A DNA stretch of 64,000 bases from Haemophilus influenzae (GCF_900475755.1 NZ_LS483411.1:496001-560000), one strand, 5' to 3'. Counted from the first letter of the stretch, positions 38,186 to 48,636 are shown. Numbers and translations are program-made. Notes: a model not told the origin generated them from the letters alone.

Positions 38186-39475
38186 TTATTTTTGCAACTC
38201 TCGTTCAACAGCCCTATACCCAATATCTCGACGATAAAAACGCCCAGACCATTGAATTTGCTCAGCCAATTTTAACGCTTTCTGCTGTGCCTCAAATACG
38301 CTTTCGCCTAATGCAGTTACACAAAGTACACGACCGCCGTTTGTTACTAGCTTGCCTTCTTGTTCTGCGACACCCGCTAAGAAAACTTTCTCGTTTTTGA
38401 CCGCACTTTTAGGCAATCCGCTGATTTCATCGCCTTTGCGATAATCTTTTGGGTATCCTTCTGCAGCCAATACGATACCTAAAGAAGCCTGTTGATCCCA
38501 CTGTGATGTTACTTCATCTAATTTGCCGTCACAGGCTTTAAGACAGAGTTCAACAAGGTCTGATTTGAGACGTAGCATTATTGGTTGCGTTTCCGGATCG
38601 CCAAAACGACAGTTAAATTCGATCACTTTCGGCTGACCATTCGGCATAATCATTAATCCTGCATACAGGAAGCCAGTATAAACATTGCCTTCTTCCGCCA
38701 TGCCATTAACCGTCGGATAAATCACTTCCCGCATAATGCGACTATGAATTTCGGGTGTTACCACAGGTGCAGGCGAATACGCACCCATACCGCCTGTATT
38801 TAATCCCGTATCATTTTCGCCAACACGTTTATGATCTTGGCTAGTCGCCATAGGCTCAACATTTTTACCGTCTACCATTACGATAAAACTGGCTTCTTCG
38901 CCATCTAGAAACTCTTCAATTACTACTTGGCTCCCCGCTTCGCCAAAGGCATTGCCAGAAAGCATATCATGCACAGCGTTTTCCGCCTCTTGCAAGGTCA
39001 TCGCAACGATTACGCCTTTACCCGCAGCTAAACCATCTGCTTTAACGACAATTGGTGCGCCTTTCTCACGCAAGTAAGCCAATGCTGGTTCGACTTCGGT
39101 AAAGTTTTGATATTCCGCTGTTGGAATTTTATGACGAGCAAGAAAATCTTTAGTAAATGCTTTTGAACCTTCTAATTGTGCCGCTGCTTGAGTTGGGCCA
39201 AAAATTTTCAATCCTGCCTTGCGAAATGTATCAACAACACCAACTACTAACGGAGCTTCAGGGCCAACAATGGTTAATCCAATTTGTTTATCTTGAGCAA
39301 ATTTCACTAAGGCTGGAATATCTGTCGCAGAAATATTCACGTTTTCTACTTTGTGTTCCAATGCAGTGCCAGCGTTACCTGGTGCGACAAAAACTTTATC
39401 CACAAGTGGAGATTGTGCAGCTTTCCAAGCCAGAGCGTGTTCACGACCGCCGTTTCCGATGATAAGAATGTTCAT
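38186..39475 (-). CDS. purD: phosphoribosylamine-glycine ligase
   Basis: A 429-residue ATP-grasp enzyme joining phosphoribosylamine and glycine. Start MNILIIGNGGREHALAWK, ATP-grasp region VVKADGLAAGKGVIVA, metal-site FNCRFGDPETQ. It follows purH by 64 bases and is probably co-transcribed. The glycine it uses is made by the neighbouring glyA. Confidence 0.96.
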   Translation of the reverse strand: MNILIIGNGGREHALAWKAAQSPLVDKVFVAPGNAGTALEHKVENVNISATDIPALVKFAQDKQIGLTIVGPEAPLVVGVVDTFRKAGLKIFGPTQAAAQLEGSKAFTKDFLARHKIPTAEYQNFTEVEPALAYLREKGAPIVVKADGLAAGKGVIVAMTLQEAENAVHDMLSGNAFGEAGSQVVIEEFLDGEEASFIVMVDGKNVEPMATSQDHKRVGENDTGLNTGGMGAYSPAPVVTPEIHSRIMREVIYPTVNGMAEEGNVYTGFLYAGLMIMPNGQPKVIEFNCRFGDPETQPIMLRLKSDLVELCLKACDGKLDEVTSQWDQQASLGIVLAAEGYPKDYRKGDEISGLPKSAVKNEKVFLAGVAEQEGKLVTNGGRVLCVTALGESVFEAQQKALKLAEQIQWSGRFYRRDIGYRAVERELQK

Positions 39476-39504
39476 AATAATCCTAGTATCTTTTTGAATT
39501 TAAT

Positions 39505-39525
39505 CCCCTCTTTACGAAAGAGGGG
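39505..39525 (-). repeat. strong hairpin between purH and purD
   Basis: CCCCTCTTT pairs perfectly with AAAGAGGGG around a three-base loop. No T-run follows on the minus strand, so it looks more like an mRNA-stabilising or processing stem between two operon genes than a terminator. Confidence 0.6.
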
Positions 39526-39539
39526 GAGAGTTAGATAAA

Positions 39540-41138
39540 TTAATGTCTAAAATGTCGCATCCCAGTTAATACCATGACCATATTATGTTCATCCGCGGCA
39601 TCGATGACTTCTTGATCACGCATTGAACCACCTGGGTGGATCACACATTGAATGCCCACTTTCGCCGCTGCATCAATGCCATCACGGAATGGGAAGAAAG
39701 CATCAGATGCCATTACACAACCAGCCACTTTTAAGCCTTCATCTTGCGCTTTGATACCTGCAATCTTCGCAGAATATACGCGGCTCATTTGACCTGCACC
39801 AATGCCAACAGTTTGATTATCTTTAGCGTAAACAATGGCATTAGATTTCACAAATTTTGCCACTTTCCAGCAGAACAATAAGTCTTTTAATTCTTGTTCA
39901 GTTGGCTGACGTTTACTCACCACTTTTAAATCATCCAAACCAACCATACCTAAATCAGCATCTTGTACTAATAAACCACCATTTACACGTTTGAAATCTA
40001 AACGTTCAGAACGTGAGGTCAATCCTCCACATTCAAGCAAACGGACATTTTTCTTGCGTTGTATTACTTCTTGCGCTTCAGCAGAAACTTTCGGTGCAAT
40101 AATCACTTCGACGAATTGGCGTTCCACAATTTCATTTGCTGTTTTTTCATCTAATTCACGGTTAAAAGCAAGAATTCCGCCAAATGCAGAGGTTGGATCG
40201 GTTTGGTAAGCGCGATGATAAGCATCTAAAATATCCTTACCTAACGCCACACCACACGGATTAGCGTGTTTAACGATAACACAAGCTGGCTCATCAAATT
40301 CTTTCACGCATTCAAGTGCAGCATCGGTGTCGGCAATATTATTGTAAGATAATGCCTTACCTTGCAGTTGATTAGCCGTAGCCACGCTCGCTTCTTTCAC
40401 ATTCAAATCAACATAGAAAGCAGCATTTTGATGGGCGTTTTCGCCGTAACGCATAGTTTGTTTACGCACGAAGTTAAGGTTTAAAGTTCGTGGGAATTGA
40501 CCGCACTTCGCATTCGCCTCTTCTTCCTCTGCAATATGATAAGGTTTTACTAGCTGACCGAAATAGTTGGCAATCATAGAATCATATTGAGCGGTATGTT
40601 CAAATGCTTTAATCGCAAGGTCAAAACGAGTTTCAAAAGTTAGGCTGTTTTGGTGTTTATCCATTTCTGTAAGAATGGCGTTAAAATCATTATTATTAAC
40701 TACGATTGCTACATCTTTATGGTTTTTCGCCGCAGAACGCACCATTGTTGGCCCCCCAATATCGATATTTTCTACCGCATCAGTCAAGGTGCAATCTGGT
40801 TTAGCAACGGTAGCTGCAAAGGGATATAAATTCACAACAACCATATCAATGCCTTCAATACTATGTTGTTGCATAATGGCATCGTCCGTACCACGGCGAC
40901 CAAGAATACCGCCATGTACTTTTGGGTGTAAGGTTTTTACTCGACCGTCCATCATTTCTGGGAAACCTGTGTAATCAGACACTTCAATTACAGGTAAACC
41001 ATTTTGTGCTAAAAGTTTTGCCGTTCCGCCTGTTGAAAGTAGTTTTACACCACGTTTAACTAAACCTTGAGCAAACTCTACAATACCCGTTTTATCATAC
41101 ACACTCAGTAAAGCCTGACGAATTGGACGATCTGTCAT
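39540..41138 (-). CDS. purH: bifunctional AICAR transformylase / IMP cyclohydrolase
   Basis: A 532-residue enzyme for the last two steps of IMP synthesis. N-terminal cyclohydrolase ([27 protein letters not shown]), C-terminal transformylase with [12 protein letters not shown] and [14 protein letters not shown], ending at GMRHFRH. A PurR box lies about 50-65 bases upstream of the start. Confidence 0.96.
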   Translation of the reverse strand: MTDRPIRQALLSVYDKTGIVEFAQGLVKRGVKLLSTGGTAKLLAQNGLPVIEVSDYTGFPEMMDGRVKTLHPKVHGGILGRRGTDDAIMQQHSIEGIDMVVVNLYPFAATVAKPDCTLTDAVENIDIGGPTMVRSAAKNHKDVAIVVNNNDFNAILTEMDKHQNSLTFETRFDLAIKAFEHTAQYDSMIANYFGQLVKPYHIAEEEEANAKCGQFPRTLNLNFVRKQTMRYGENAHQNAAFYVDLNVKEASVATANQLQGKALSYNNIADTDAALECVKEFDEPACVIVKHANPCGVALGKDILDAYHRAYQTDPTSAFGGILAFNRELDEKTANEIVERQFVEVIIAPKVSAEAQEVIQRKKNVRLLECGGLTSRSERLDFKRVNGGLLVQDADLGMVGLDDLKVVSKRQPTEQELKDLLFCWKVAKFVKSNAIVYAKDNQTVGIGAGQMSRVYSAKIAGIKAQDEGLKVAGCVMASDAFFPFRDGIDAAAKVGIQCVIHPGGSMRDQEVIDAADEHNMVMVLTGMRHFRH

Positions 41139-41186
41139 TGTATTTTCCTTTCATTAAATAGTTAAAAATAAGCGATGAGAATTATA

Positions 41187-41202
41187 ACGCAAACGTTTGC
41201 TT
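41187..41202 (-). promoter_or_regulatory. PurR operator of purHD
   Basis: ACGCAAACGTTTGCTT contains the perfect 12-base palindrome GCAAACGTTTGC and matches the E. coli PurR consensus at 15 of 16 positions. Its place just upstream of purH fits purine repression. Confidence 0.85.
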
Positions 41203-41264
41203 AAATATAGAAAAGATTAAATATAATTTCTTAACGTGCGGTAAAAATACGATAAATTTCAGGC

Positions 41265-41290
41265 ATAAAAAAGCCCACATAAATGTGGGC
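41265..41290 (-). terminator. terminator of the DoxX gene
   Basis: GCCCACAT pairs perfectly with ATGTGGGC across two bases and is followed on the minus strand by TTTTTTAT. It lies 36 bases past the stop. Confidence 0.85.
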
Positions 41291-41325
41291 AAAAATAAGG
41301 ATAAAATTATGAAACTACAACTAAA

Positions 41326-41730
41326 CTACTTTTTAAAAAACTTATTATCTAAAGCACAAGCACCTGCGCCAGAAAATACAAAATATAGAAAGAGAAGTGA
41401 GTAAAGTAATGCAAGTTCGCCGCCATTTGCAATTGGGAAAAATAGATTTCCTTTTCCTGCTACGTGCATAAAGAAATAGGCATATGCCATTTCCCCTGAC
41501 AAAATAAACGCAGCTTGGCGTGTAAATAAACCTAAGATTAATAAAATGGAACCAACAATTTCAATTACGCCTGCCACTAGTAGCATTGGATCGCCTACTG
41601 CACCATTTCCTCCAGTCATAGAAATTGGAAATTCCAAAAATTTTGCCGTGCCGTGTAAAATAAACATATAAGCGACAACGATACGTAAAAATGCCAAGAA
41701 ATACGGGCGATATTTTTCAAGATTGTTCAT
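41326..41730 (-). CDS. DoxX-family membrane protein
   Basis: A 134-residue protein with four membrane segments and the DoxX start FLAFLRIVVAYMFILHGTAKF, then GVIEIVGSILLILGLFTR. DoxX proteins have been tied to redox and thiol stress in some bacteria, but no reaction is established for this branch. It is transcribed alone or with dsbD upstream (112 bases away), a thiol-redox gene. Confidence 0.82.
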   Translation of the reverse strand: MNNLEKYRPYFLAFLRIVVAYMFILHGTAKFLEFPISMTGGNGAVGDPMLLVAGVIEIVGSILLILGLFTRQAAFILSGEMAYAYFFMHVAGKGNLFFPIANGGELALLYSLLFLYFVFSGAGACALDNKFFKK

Positions 41731-41842
41731 TTTGCTTTCCTTTTGTTTAAAGATGAATTAAAACGGCGTCATATTAATCTTTAACGGATAGTCAAACAAT
41801 AATTAAAATTGAAAAATACTTTTTACCAAAAGTAAAAAATAA

Positions 41843-43582
41843 CTAAAGTAGCTTTTCAATCCAATTAGAAAAAGCATCAGCATCCATAAAGCCCGTTACT
41901 CTACTTCCTTTAATTTCATTATTTTGCTGATCAAAAAATAAAATCGTAGGCAATCCCATTACCTTAAAGCGTTCCATTAATGCTTTATTTTCTGGGCTAT
42001 TCTTTGTCATATTCACTTGTAACAATAAGATATTTTGAAATTGCTGTTGCACTTTTGGATCTGCAAAAGTCAGCTTTTCAAATTCTTTACAAGCCACACA
42101 CCAATCCGCGTATAAGTCCAACATCGCGATCGAATGTGGATTTTCCGCTAAAGTGCGGTCAAGTTCTTCAATATTTTTAATCTGCTTAAATTTAACTTGA
42201 GAAACAGACTTATTTTCTACCGCACTTTGTGTTGCAGTTTGGGTTTGCCAAATCCAATTTTGCAGGGGTTGTACAGTAACCATAGCCAACGCAAAACTAA
42301 TAATTTTAATGGCATAGCCAAAACCGTTCTTAGACATCTGCAACGAAAACCAAATAAAGAATGCTGTCGCTAATCCAGCCCATAAGCGTGGCTCCCATAC
42401 TTCAGGCAAAATACGAGAAAGTAAAAATACAGGTAACGCCAACATAACAAAGCCGAATGTTTGTTTTACGGTATTCATCCATTCGCCTGATTTTGGCAAA
42501 ATTTTATTACCAAACAATGTGATTAACATTAGCGGCACGCCCATACCCAGTGCAAGTAAATAAAGGGTTGCTGCACCTGTGAATAAATCGCCACTTTGTG
42601 CCACATAAAGTAAAGCACCAGAAAGTGGCGCAGATGTACAAGGCGATGCCACCAGCCCAGCAATCATTCCCATCGCAAAGGCACCGCCAAAAGCACCTGA
42701 GGTTTGTTTTTGGCTCCATGTATTGAGTTTATTTTGTAAGCTATTTGGTAATTGAATAGTAAATAAGCCAAACATTGAAAGGGCAAGAGCAACAAATAAA
42801 ATAGAAAGCCCGATCATCACATAAGGATGTTGCAAAGCAATTTGGAACGGCAAACCGATGGCTGCCACTGCAAGCCCTAACAAAGTGTAAGTCAGTGCCA
42901 TACCTTGAACGTAAAGAAAAGCTAAACTAAACGCACGCATCATATTTGGACGTTGTTGCTGACCGATAACAATAGCAGAAAGCAACGGTAACATTGGCAA
43001 TACGCAAGGCGTAAAAGCCAGTCCCAATCCCAATAAAAAGAAACCGAAAATTGCCCATTTACTATGGAATAAACCATCAGCTAAACGATCTTGTTCAGAT
43101 AAAAGTGCGGTATTTTTTTCAACTGTTTTTTCGACAATTTGCTCTTGAGAAAGTGCTAAATCGCCAATTCGTAATACTTTAGTTTCAGGCGGATAGCAAA
43201 AACCTTCGGTACACCCTTGATAAGTAATTTCAACCTTATCATCAGCATTATTAAATGCTCCGCTAAATATGCCATCAATTGAGTGAGTAAAAACTTTTAC
43301 TTCGCCAAAATAAGGATCTTGATGTAATTCCGCTGCCTGTTGTGTATGCAAAGAGAGAGGATTTGATTTACCGACTAACTCAGCACTAATTTTATCTTGA
43401 TACAAATAATAGCCATCGGCAATATCCCAATGGGCTTGTAACTGGCTTTTATCTGTAGATAAAGTAGCAGAAAAAGCAAAAGCATCATCTACTTTTAAAA
43501 AGGTTTGTTTTTTATCGAATAAACCTGAATTAGCCGCAAAAGCAGTGAAAATCAGCGTAAAAAAAAGAAAGAGTTTTTTCAT
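41843..43582 (-). CDS. dsbD: thiol:disulfide interchange protein DsbD
   Basis: A 579-residue inner-membrane electron carrier from cytoplasmic thioredoxin to periplasmic DsbC/DsbG and cytochrome maturation. Signal peptide 1-17, N-terminal periplasmic domain with Cys pair in CTEGFCYPPE, eight-helix core with cysteines in TPCVLPMLP and SPCTSAPL, and C-terminal thioredoxin domain with CVAC in DWCVACKEF. It supports NapB and NapC haem attachment indirectly. Divergent from arcA. Confidence 0.95.
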   Translation of the reverse strand: MKKLFLFFTLIFTAFAANSGLFDKKQTFLKVDDAFAFSATLSTDKSQLQAHWDIADGYYLYQDKISAELVGKSNPLSLHTQQAAELHQDPYFGEVKVFTHSIDGIFSGAFNNADDKVEITYQGCTEGFCYPPETKVLRIGDLALSQEQIVEKTVEKNTALLSEQDRLADGLFHSKWAIFGFFLLGLGLAFTPCVLPMLPLLSAIVIGQQQRPNMMRAFSLAFLYVQGMALTYTLLGLAVAAIGLPFQIALQHPYVMIGLSILFVALALSMFGLFTIQLPNSLQNKLNTWSQKQTSGAFGGAFAMGMIAGLVASPCTSAPLSGALLYVAQSGDLFTGAATLYLLALGMGVPLMLITLFGNKILPKSGEWMNTVKQTFGFVMLALPVFLLSRILPEVWEPRLWAGLATAFFIWFSLQMSKNGFGYAIKIISFALAMVTVQPLQNWIWQTQTATQSAVENKSVSQVKFKQIKNIEELDRTLAENPHSIAMLDLYADWCVACKEFEKLTFADPKVQQQFQNILLLQVNMTKNSPENKALMERFKVMGLPTILFFDQQNNEIKGSRVTGFMDADAFSNWIEKLL

Positions 43583-43646
43583 AGAATTGAGTGTAAAAAT
43601 ATAAATGTTCGAAATTCTATCACAAAGAAAGTTGAATACCTAAAAC

Positions 43647-43662
43647 TATGATTTAGATCACA
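43647..43662. promoter_or_regulatory. CRP-like site between dsbD and arcA
   Basis: TATGA-N6-TCACA differs from the CRP core TGTGA-N6-TCACA at one position. It lies 65 bases upstream of dsbD and about 110 upstream of arcA. Either gene could be the target. Confidence 0.35.
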
Positions 43663-43773
43663 AAAAGGAAAATCAGGTAAAAAATCACCGCACTTTTTTA
43701 TTGTTACAATAATGTTGCACAGCTAGAATGATAGCTTTGATAGCATACGCCAAAATAAGTATAAGGATGGAAA

Positions 43774-44484
43774 ATGGCTACTCCAAAAATTCTCGTTGTT
43801 GAAGATGAAATCGTCACTCGAAATACGCTTAAAGGGATTTTTGAAGCGGAAGGATATGATGTATTTGAAGCAGAAAATGGTGTTGAAATGCATCATATAT
43901 TGACAAATCATAATATTAATTTGGTTGTGATGGATATTAATTTACCAGGTAAAAACGGCTTATTATTGGCAAGAGAACTCCGTGAAGAATTAAGCTTACC
44001 TCTTATTTTTTTAACTGGTCGAGATAATGAAGTGGATAAAATTTTAGGTCTGGAAATTGGTGCCGACGATTATTTAACCAAACCTTTTAACCCTAGAGAA
44101 CTGACTATCCGCGCACGTAATCTATTGCATCGTACAATGCCACATCAAGAAAAAGAAAATACATTTGGTCGAGAATTCTATCGTTTTAATGGTTGGAAAT
44201 TAGACCTAAATAGCCACAGTTTAATTACACCAGAAGGACAAGAATTCAAACTTCCTCGCAGTGAATTCCGTGCAATGTTACATTTCTGTGAAAATCCAGG
44301 AAAATTGCAAACGCGCGAAGAATTGCTGAAAAAAATGACGGGACGAGAGTTAAAACCTCAGGATCGTACCGTAGATGTCACAATTCGACGTATCAGAAAA
44401 CATTTTGAAGATCATCCAAATACTCCAAATATCATTATGACTATACATGGAGAAGGCTATCGTTTTTGTGGAGATATTGAATAA
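43774..44484 (+). CDS. arcA: aerobic respiration control response regulator ArcA
   Basis: A 236-residue OmpR-type regulator. Receiver domain 1-120 with phosphorylated Asp54 in VVMDINLPG, and a winged-helix DNA-binding domain from about 135 ([27 protein letters not shown]). With sensor ArcB it represses aerobic respiration genes at low oxygen. In H. influenzae ArcA also affects serum resistance. AAGGATGG precedes the ATG. Confidence 0.95.
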   Translation: MATPKILVVEDEIVTRNTLKGIFEAEGYDVFEAENGVEMHHILTNHNINLVVMDINLPGKNGLLLARELREELSLPLIFLTGRDNEVDKILGLEIGADDYLTKPFNPRELTIRARNLLHRTMPHQEKENTFGREFYRFNGWKLDLNSHSLITPEGQEFKLPRSEFRAMLHFCENPGKLQTREELLKKMTGRELKPQDRTVDVTIRRIRKHFEDHPNTPNIIMTIHGEGYRFCGDIE

Positions 44485-44883
44485 AGTGATTTTTCTACAT
44501 AAAAATTCCTTTTTGAAATTCATTTCCTGTTTTGTTAGAATTCGCACACTTTTCAGTATCTAATGAAAAGTGAGTTCGGATGAAGGTAGCTGGAGAGCGG
44601 GGAATTGACCCCACACCGACGATGTAAAATCTTTCAGGTGCGATGGCAGGGACTGTTACTGGACGAACCCTTGGAGAGATCCATTTTAGAAATGGACGCC
44701 GAAGGCGCAAAAGAGCGGTTAATTTTTTAATCGTTTTTCAAACGCTCAGGCAAAAGGACAGGGGCAAAAGACAATCTATTGTAAGTGTGGAAATTATCTA
44801 TCTTTTCACCGCACTTTCTTTTCCATTGTATCTTTTCGTCTTCTTGTCGTGTTTATTTTTGATTTAAACGACGAGGAATCACA
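44485..44883 (+). other. leader of the AGCS symporter gene
   Basis: Of this 399-base gap, 44525-44580 is promoter-like AT-rich sequence and 44586-44766 is the glycine riboswitch. The rest is expression platform. AAGTGTGG (44783) can pair with CCGCACTT (44811) ahead of a T-rich stretch. A GTCGT-TTTA dyad around 44848-44872 ends in the Shine-Dalgarno GAGGA. These are candidate terminator and ribosome-site-masking stems. Confidence 0.55.
44586..44766 (+). promoter_or_regulatory. tandem glycine riboswitch
   Basis: Two glycine aptamers in tandem. Aptamer one (about 44586-44656) has GGAGAGCGG, CACCGACG and CAGGTGCGATGGCAGGGACTG-like ending. Aptamer two (about 44670-44762) has GGAGAGATCC, CGCCGAAGGCGCAAAAG and CTCAGGCAAAAGGACAGG. 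Core elements are in canonical order. It precedes an AGCS amino-acid symporter, a known glycine-riboswitch target. The CDS starts 120 bases after aptamer two. Confidence 0.95.
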
Positions 44884-46254
44884 ATGACAATTGAGTCAAT
44901 TCTTTCAGCTATTGATAGCTTTATTTGGGGCGCACCGCTACTTATATTATTATCTGGTACAGGACTCTATTTAACGTTACGCTTAGGCTTTATTCAAATT
45001 CGCTACTTACCACGCGCACTAGGTTATTTGTTCAAAAAAGATAAAGGTGGAAAAGGGGATGTTTCCTCTTTTGCCGCACTTTGTACCGCATTAGCAGCAA
45101 CAATTGGAACGGGTAATATTGTGGGCGTTGCAACTGCGGTACAAGCAGGTGGGCCAGGGGCTATTTTTTGGATGTGGCTGGTTGCTTTGTTAGGAATGGC
45201 AACAAAATATGCCGAATGTTTACTCGCAGTTAAATATCGTGTTCGTGATAAAAATGGCTTTATGGCTGGCGGCCCGATGTATTACATTGAACGCGGACTA
45301 GGTATTAAATGGCTGGCAAAATTATTTGCATTATTTGGTGTAATGGTGGCCTTTTTCGGAATAGGTACATTCCCACAAGTGAATGCAATTACTCACGCAA
45401 TGCAAGACACTTTTAACATTCCCATTTTAGTTACAGCAATTATTGTTACACTTTTAGTCGGCTTAATCATTCTTGGCGGAGTTAAACGTATCGCAATCGC
45501 ATCATCAGTAATTGTGCCGTTTATGGCGATTTTATACGTCACAACTTCACTGGTTATTATCCTTTTGAATATAGAAAAAGTACCAGATGCGATTTTATTG
45601 ATTATTGATAGTGCTTTTGATCCACAAGCAGCATTAGGCGGTGCCGTAGGGCTTACTGTGATGAAAGCGATTCAATCAGGCGTTGCGCGCGGCATTTTCT
45701 CCAATGAATCTGGTTTAGGAAGCGCACCAATTGCAGCCGCAGCGGCACAAACTCGCGAGCCTGTTCGTCAAGGTTTAATTTCTATGACAGGAACATTCTT
45801 GGATACCATTATTGTTTGTACGATGACGGGGATTGTATTGGTATTGACTGGGGCGTGGAACAATCCTGAATTAGCAGGTGCTACCGTCACAAACTATGCC
45901 TTTGCACAAGGTTTAGGCACATCAATTGGCGCAACGATTGTAACAGTCGGTTTATTATTTTTTGCATTTACAACTATTTTAGGTTGGTGTTATTACGGGG
46001 AACGTTGTTTCGTTTATCTTGTGGGTATTCGTGGCGTAAAACTATATCGTCTAGCTTATATTATGTTGGTTGGTTTAGGGGCATTCTTACACTTAAATTT
46101 AATCTGGATTATCGCCGATATTGTAAATGGTTTGATGGCTTTCCCAAATCTTATCGCGCTTATTGGATTGCGAAAAGTGATCGTTGAAGAAACAAAAGAT
46201 TATTTTCAACGTTTAAAAATTAATCATTATGATCAAGATGAAGTGATAAAATAG
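44884..46254 (+). CDS. sodium:alanine/glycine symporter, AGCS family
   Basis: A 456-residue membrane protein with about 11 segments. AGCS signatures: FAALCTALAATIGTGNIVGVA and AGGPGAIFWMWLVALLGMATKYAE. It takes up small neutral amino acids with Na+. The glycine riboswitch in its leader points to glycine as substrate or cue. GACGAGGAATCACA precedes the ATG. Confidence 0.93.
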   Translation: MTIESILSAIDSFIWGAPLLILLSGTGLYLTLRLGFIQIRYLPRALGYLFKKDKGGKGDVSSFAALCTALAATIGTGNIVGVATAVQAGGPGAIFWMWLVALLGMATKYAECLLAVKYRVRDKNGFMAGGPMYYIERGLGIKWLAKLFALFGVMVAFFGIGTFPQVNAITHAMQDTFNIPILVTAIIVTLLVGLIILGGVKRIAIASSVIVPFMAILYVTTSLVIILLNIEKVPDAILLIIDSAFDPQAALGGAVGLTVMKAIQSGVARGIFSNESGLGSAPIAAAAAQTREPVRQGLISMTGTFLDTIIVCTMTGIVLVLTGAWNNPELAGATVTNYAFAQGLGTSIGATIVTVGLLFFAFTTILGWCYYGERCFVYLVGIRGVKLYRLAYIMLVGLGAFLHLNLIWIIADIVNGLMAFPNLIALIGLRKVIVEETKDYFQRLKINHYDQDEVIK

Positions 46255-46262
46255 TTAAATAA

Positions 46263-46306
46263 AAGGTGCTGTTCAGCAAATTCTGTGAAACAGCACCTTT
46301 ATTTTT
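46263..46306. terminator. bidirectional terminator between symporter gene and queH
   Basis: AAAGGTGCTGTT pairs with AACAGCACCTTT and is flanked by A-rich and T-rich tails on both sides. Both genes converge on it. Confidence 0.85.
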
Positions 46307-46312
46307 CTATTT

Positions 46313-47050
46313 TTAATCAGCACTATAATATAATTTTCCGATTTCAATTTTTTGACGACCCGTATCTTCTCGCCATTTATTACTATCACGTAAAGAATAC
46401 ACACAACCGCAATATTCTTGTTGATAGAATCGTTCACGCTTACTAATCTCAATCATACGCTGTGAACCACCTTCCTTGCGCCAGTTATAATCCCAATAAA
46501 CAACATCATCATATTTTTCCGCCGCACGATGCCCACAGCCATTGATTTGATTCATATCTTTCCAGCGAGAAATACCAAGACAACTAGTAAATACAGGGAA
46601 GCCGTGTTTATGTGCATATTCAGCCGTTTTTTCAAAACGCATATCAAAACACATTGTGCAGCGAATGCCTCTTTCAGGCTCCCATTCCATACCCTTAGCA
46701 CGATCAAACCAATTTTGGCGATCGTAATCGGCATCAATAAATGGAATACCAAATTTTTTTGCAAAACGGATATTTTCTTCTTTACGAATTAAATATTCTT
46801 TGAGTGGATGAATGTTTGGATTATAAAAATAAATCGTAAATTCAATGCCTGATGCAAGAATTGCTTCCATCACTTCGCCAGAGCAAGGCGCACAACAAGA
46901 ATGCAAAAGGAGCTTATTGTGTCCATCTGGCAACTCAAGTTTTTCACGAATAAAAGGTGCGTTAGGATCCTTACGGATTTTTTGTTTTCGCGGTTTAGTT
47001 TGAAAATTGACCGCACTTTTTTCTAGTTTAGGTTGAAGTTCTGTATTCAT
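46313..47050 (-). CDS. queH: epoxyqueuosine reductase QueH
   Basis: A 245-residue DUF208/QueH enzyme that reduces epoxyqueuosine to queuosine in tRNA. Cysteine pairs [21 protein letters not shown] and YCGCVYS supply the iron-sulfur and metal sites. QueH replaces QueG in many bacteria. A preQ1-controlled precursor transporter lies at 58560-59267, so two queuosine functions are in this window, 12 kb apart. Confidence 0.9.
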   Translation of the reverse strand: MNTELQPKLEKSAVNFQTKPRKQKIRKDPNAPFIREKLELPDGHNKLLLHSCCAPCSGEVMEAILASGIEFTIYFYNPNIHPLKEYLIRKEENIRFAKKFGIPFIDADYDRQNWFDRAKGMEWEPERGIRCTMCFDMRFEKTAEYAHKHGFPVFTSCLGISRWKDMNQINGCGHRAAEKYDDVVYWDYNWRKEGGSQRMIEISKRERFYQQEYCGCVYSLRDSNKWREDTGRQKIEIGKLYYSAD

Positions 47051-47100
47051 AAAGTTTAATTAAAATTAATGGGTATCAAGTATATAAGCTAAATTATGGA

Positions 47101-48090
47101 CTAATAATTTCTATCCACAGACAAATATGCCAATGAAATTAACGCTTGTTTATATTCACTTTCTGGCAAAATTTCGATTGCATCCACTGCTTTTTGAGCC
47201 TCTTCTTTTGCACGATTCATCGCATAATCTAAAGACTTATGCTCAGCCATAATAGCTAATACTTCATCAATAGCTTCACGTTTACCGCCTTGCTCAATCG
47301 CTTCGCGAATTAAAGCTGCCTGTTGAGCATTACCATGACGCATAGCATGTAGCAGAGGAAGGGTTGGTTTTCCTTCAGCTAAATCATCGCCTACATTTTT
47401 ACCCAGAGCTTGTGCATTTGCACTATAATCCAATACATCATCCACGAGTTGGAATGCAGTGCCAAGATAACGCCCATAATTTTGTAAAGCCTTTTCTTGA
47501 GGTTCTGTTCCACCGGCGACAATTGCCGCAGCTTGACCAGCCACTTCAAACAAACGCGCAGTTTTACTATAAATTACACGCATATAATTAGTTTCGCTCG
47601 TTTCAGGATCATTAACATTCATTAGCTGCTGAACTTCGCCTTCCGCTAAAACGTTAGTCGCATCCGCCATAATACTTAAAATTTTCAATGATTCTAATTG
47701 TGCAACTAATTGAAATGCACGCGTATAAATAAAATCGCCTACCAACACACTCGCCGCATTGCCAAATTCAGCATTCGCCGTAGCACGCCCACGACGCATA
47801 TCAGATTCATCTACTACATCATCGTGTAATAAAGAAGCGGTATGAATAAATTCAACAAAAGTAGCACAAGTAATTGAATTAGATCCTTCGAACCCTAAAG
47901 ATTGAGCTGCAAGCACTGCGATCAACGGGCGTATCCGCTTACCGCCACCTTGAACAATATAAAAACCTAACTGTCCTATTAATGGAACATCTGAATTAAG
48001 CTGAGCAAGAATATTTTGATTAACTTTTTGCATATCGGGATCTGCAAGTTTCTGGATCGCGTCTATGCTCATAAGATCTTGTTTCTTCAT
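47101..48090 (-). CDS. ispB: polyprenyl diphosphate synthase
   Basis: A 329-residue trans-prenyltransferase making the quinone side chain. First aspartate motif LLHDDVVDESDMRRG, second LVDDVLDY. It is an IspB-type octaprenyl enzyme by similarity; chain length may be shorter in Haemophilus. The start could be 48090 or the ATG six codons later; neither has a strong ribosome site. Divergent from rplU. Confidence 0.92.
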   Translation of the reverse strand: MKKQDLMSIDAIQKLADPDMQKVNQNILAQLNSDVPLIGQLGFYIVQGGGKRIRPLIAVLAAQSLGFEGSNSITCATFVEFIHTASLLHDDVVDESDMRRGRATANAEFGNAASVLVGDFIYTRAFQLVAQLESLKILSIMADATNVLAEGEVQQLMNVNDPETSETNYMRVIYSKTARLFEVAGQAAAIVAGGTEPQEKALQNYGRYLGTAFQLVDDVLDYSANAQALGKNVGDDLAEGKPTLPLLHAMRHGNAQQAALIREAIEQGGKREAIDEVLAIMAEHKSLDYAMNRAKEEAQKAVDAIEILPESEYKQALISLAYLSVDRNY

Positions 48091-48304
48091 TTTTTCATCA
48101 ATTATTAGTCAAAAGTGCGGTGCATTTTACCCGAATTTTCAGACTTTCTGAAATCAATCCGCAAATGAAGGGAATTTTTTTATTTTATTGTAAATAAATT
48201 CTTGCCATAGGTAGGATTTTTCCGTAGAATTTGCCACCTATTTTATATGAATTTTTAAGTGTGGACTGCTAAAGAGCAGAGAAACACAATTAAGCGGAGT
48301 ATTT

Positions 48305-48616
48305 ATGTACGCAGTTTTCCAAAGTGGCGGTAAACAACACCGTGTGAGCGAAGGTCAAGTTGTTCGTTTAGAAAAACTTGAACTTGCAACTGGCGAAACA
48401 GTTGAGTTCGATTCTGTGTTGATGGTCGTTAATGGTGAAGATGTTAAAATTGGTGCACCAGTAGTTGCTGGTGCAAAAGTAGTGGCTGAAGTTGTTGTAC
48501 AAGGTCGTGGCGAGAAAGTTAAAATCGTTAAATTCCGTCGTCGCAAACACAGCCGTAAACAACAAGGTCATCGTCAGTGGTTCACAGAAGTGAAAATCAC
48601 TGGGATTCAAGCATAA
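48305..48616 (+). CDS. rplU: 50S ribosomal protein L21
   Basis: A 103-residue ribosomal protein with [20 protein letters not shown] at the start and [16 protein letters not shown] near the end. It heads the conserved order rplU-rpmA-DMT permease-obgE. A good AAGCGGAG site precedes the ATG. Confidence 0.97.
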   Translation: MYAVFQSGGKQHRVSEGQVVRLEKLELATGETVEFDSVLMVVNGEDVKIGAPVVAGAKVVAEVVVQGRGEKVKIVKFRRRKHSRKQQGHRQWFTEVKITGIQA

Positions 48617-48636
48617 TTTCAGAGGAGATCAAGTAG

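Noticed and set aside
44643..44867. 74-codon open frame in the symporter leader
   Set aside because: It lies over the glycine aptamers, whose conserved bases explain the sequence; no ribosome site.
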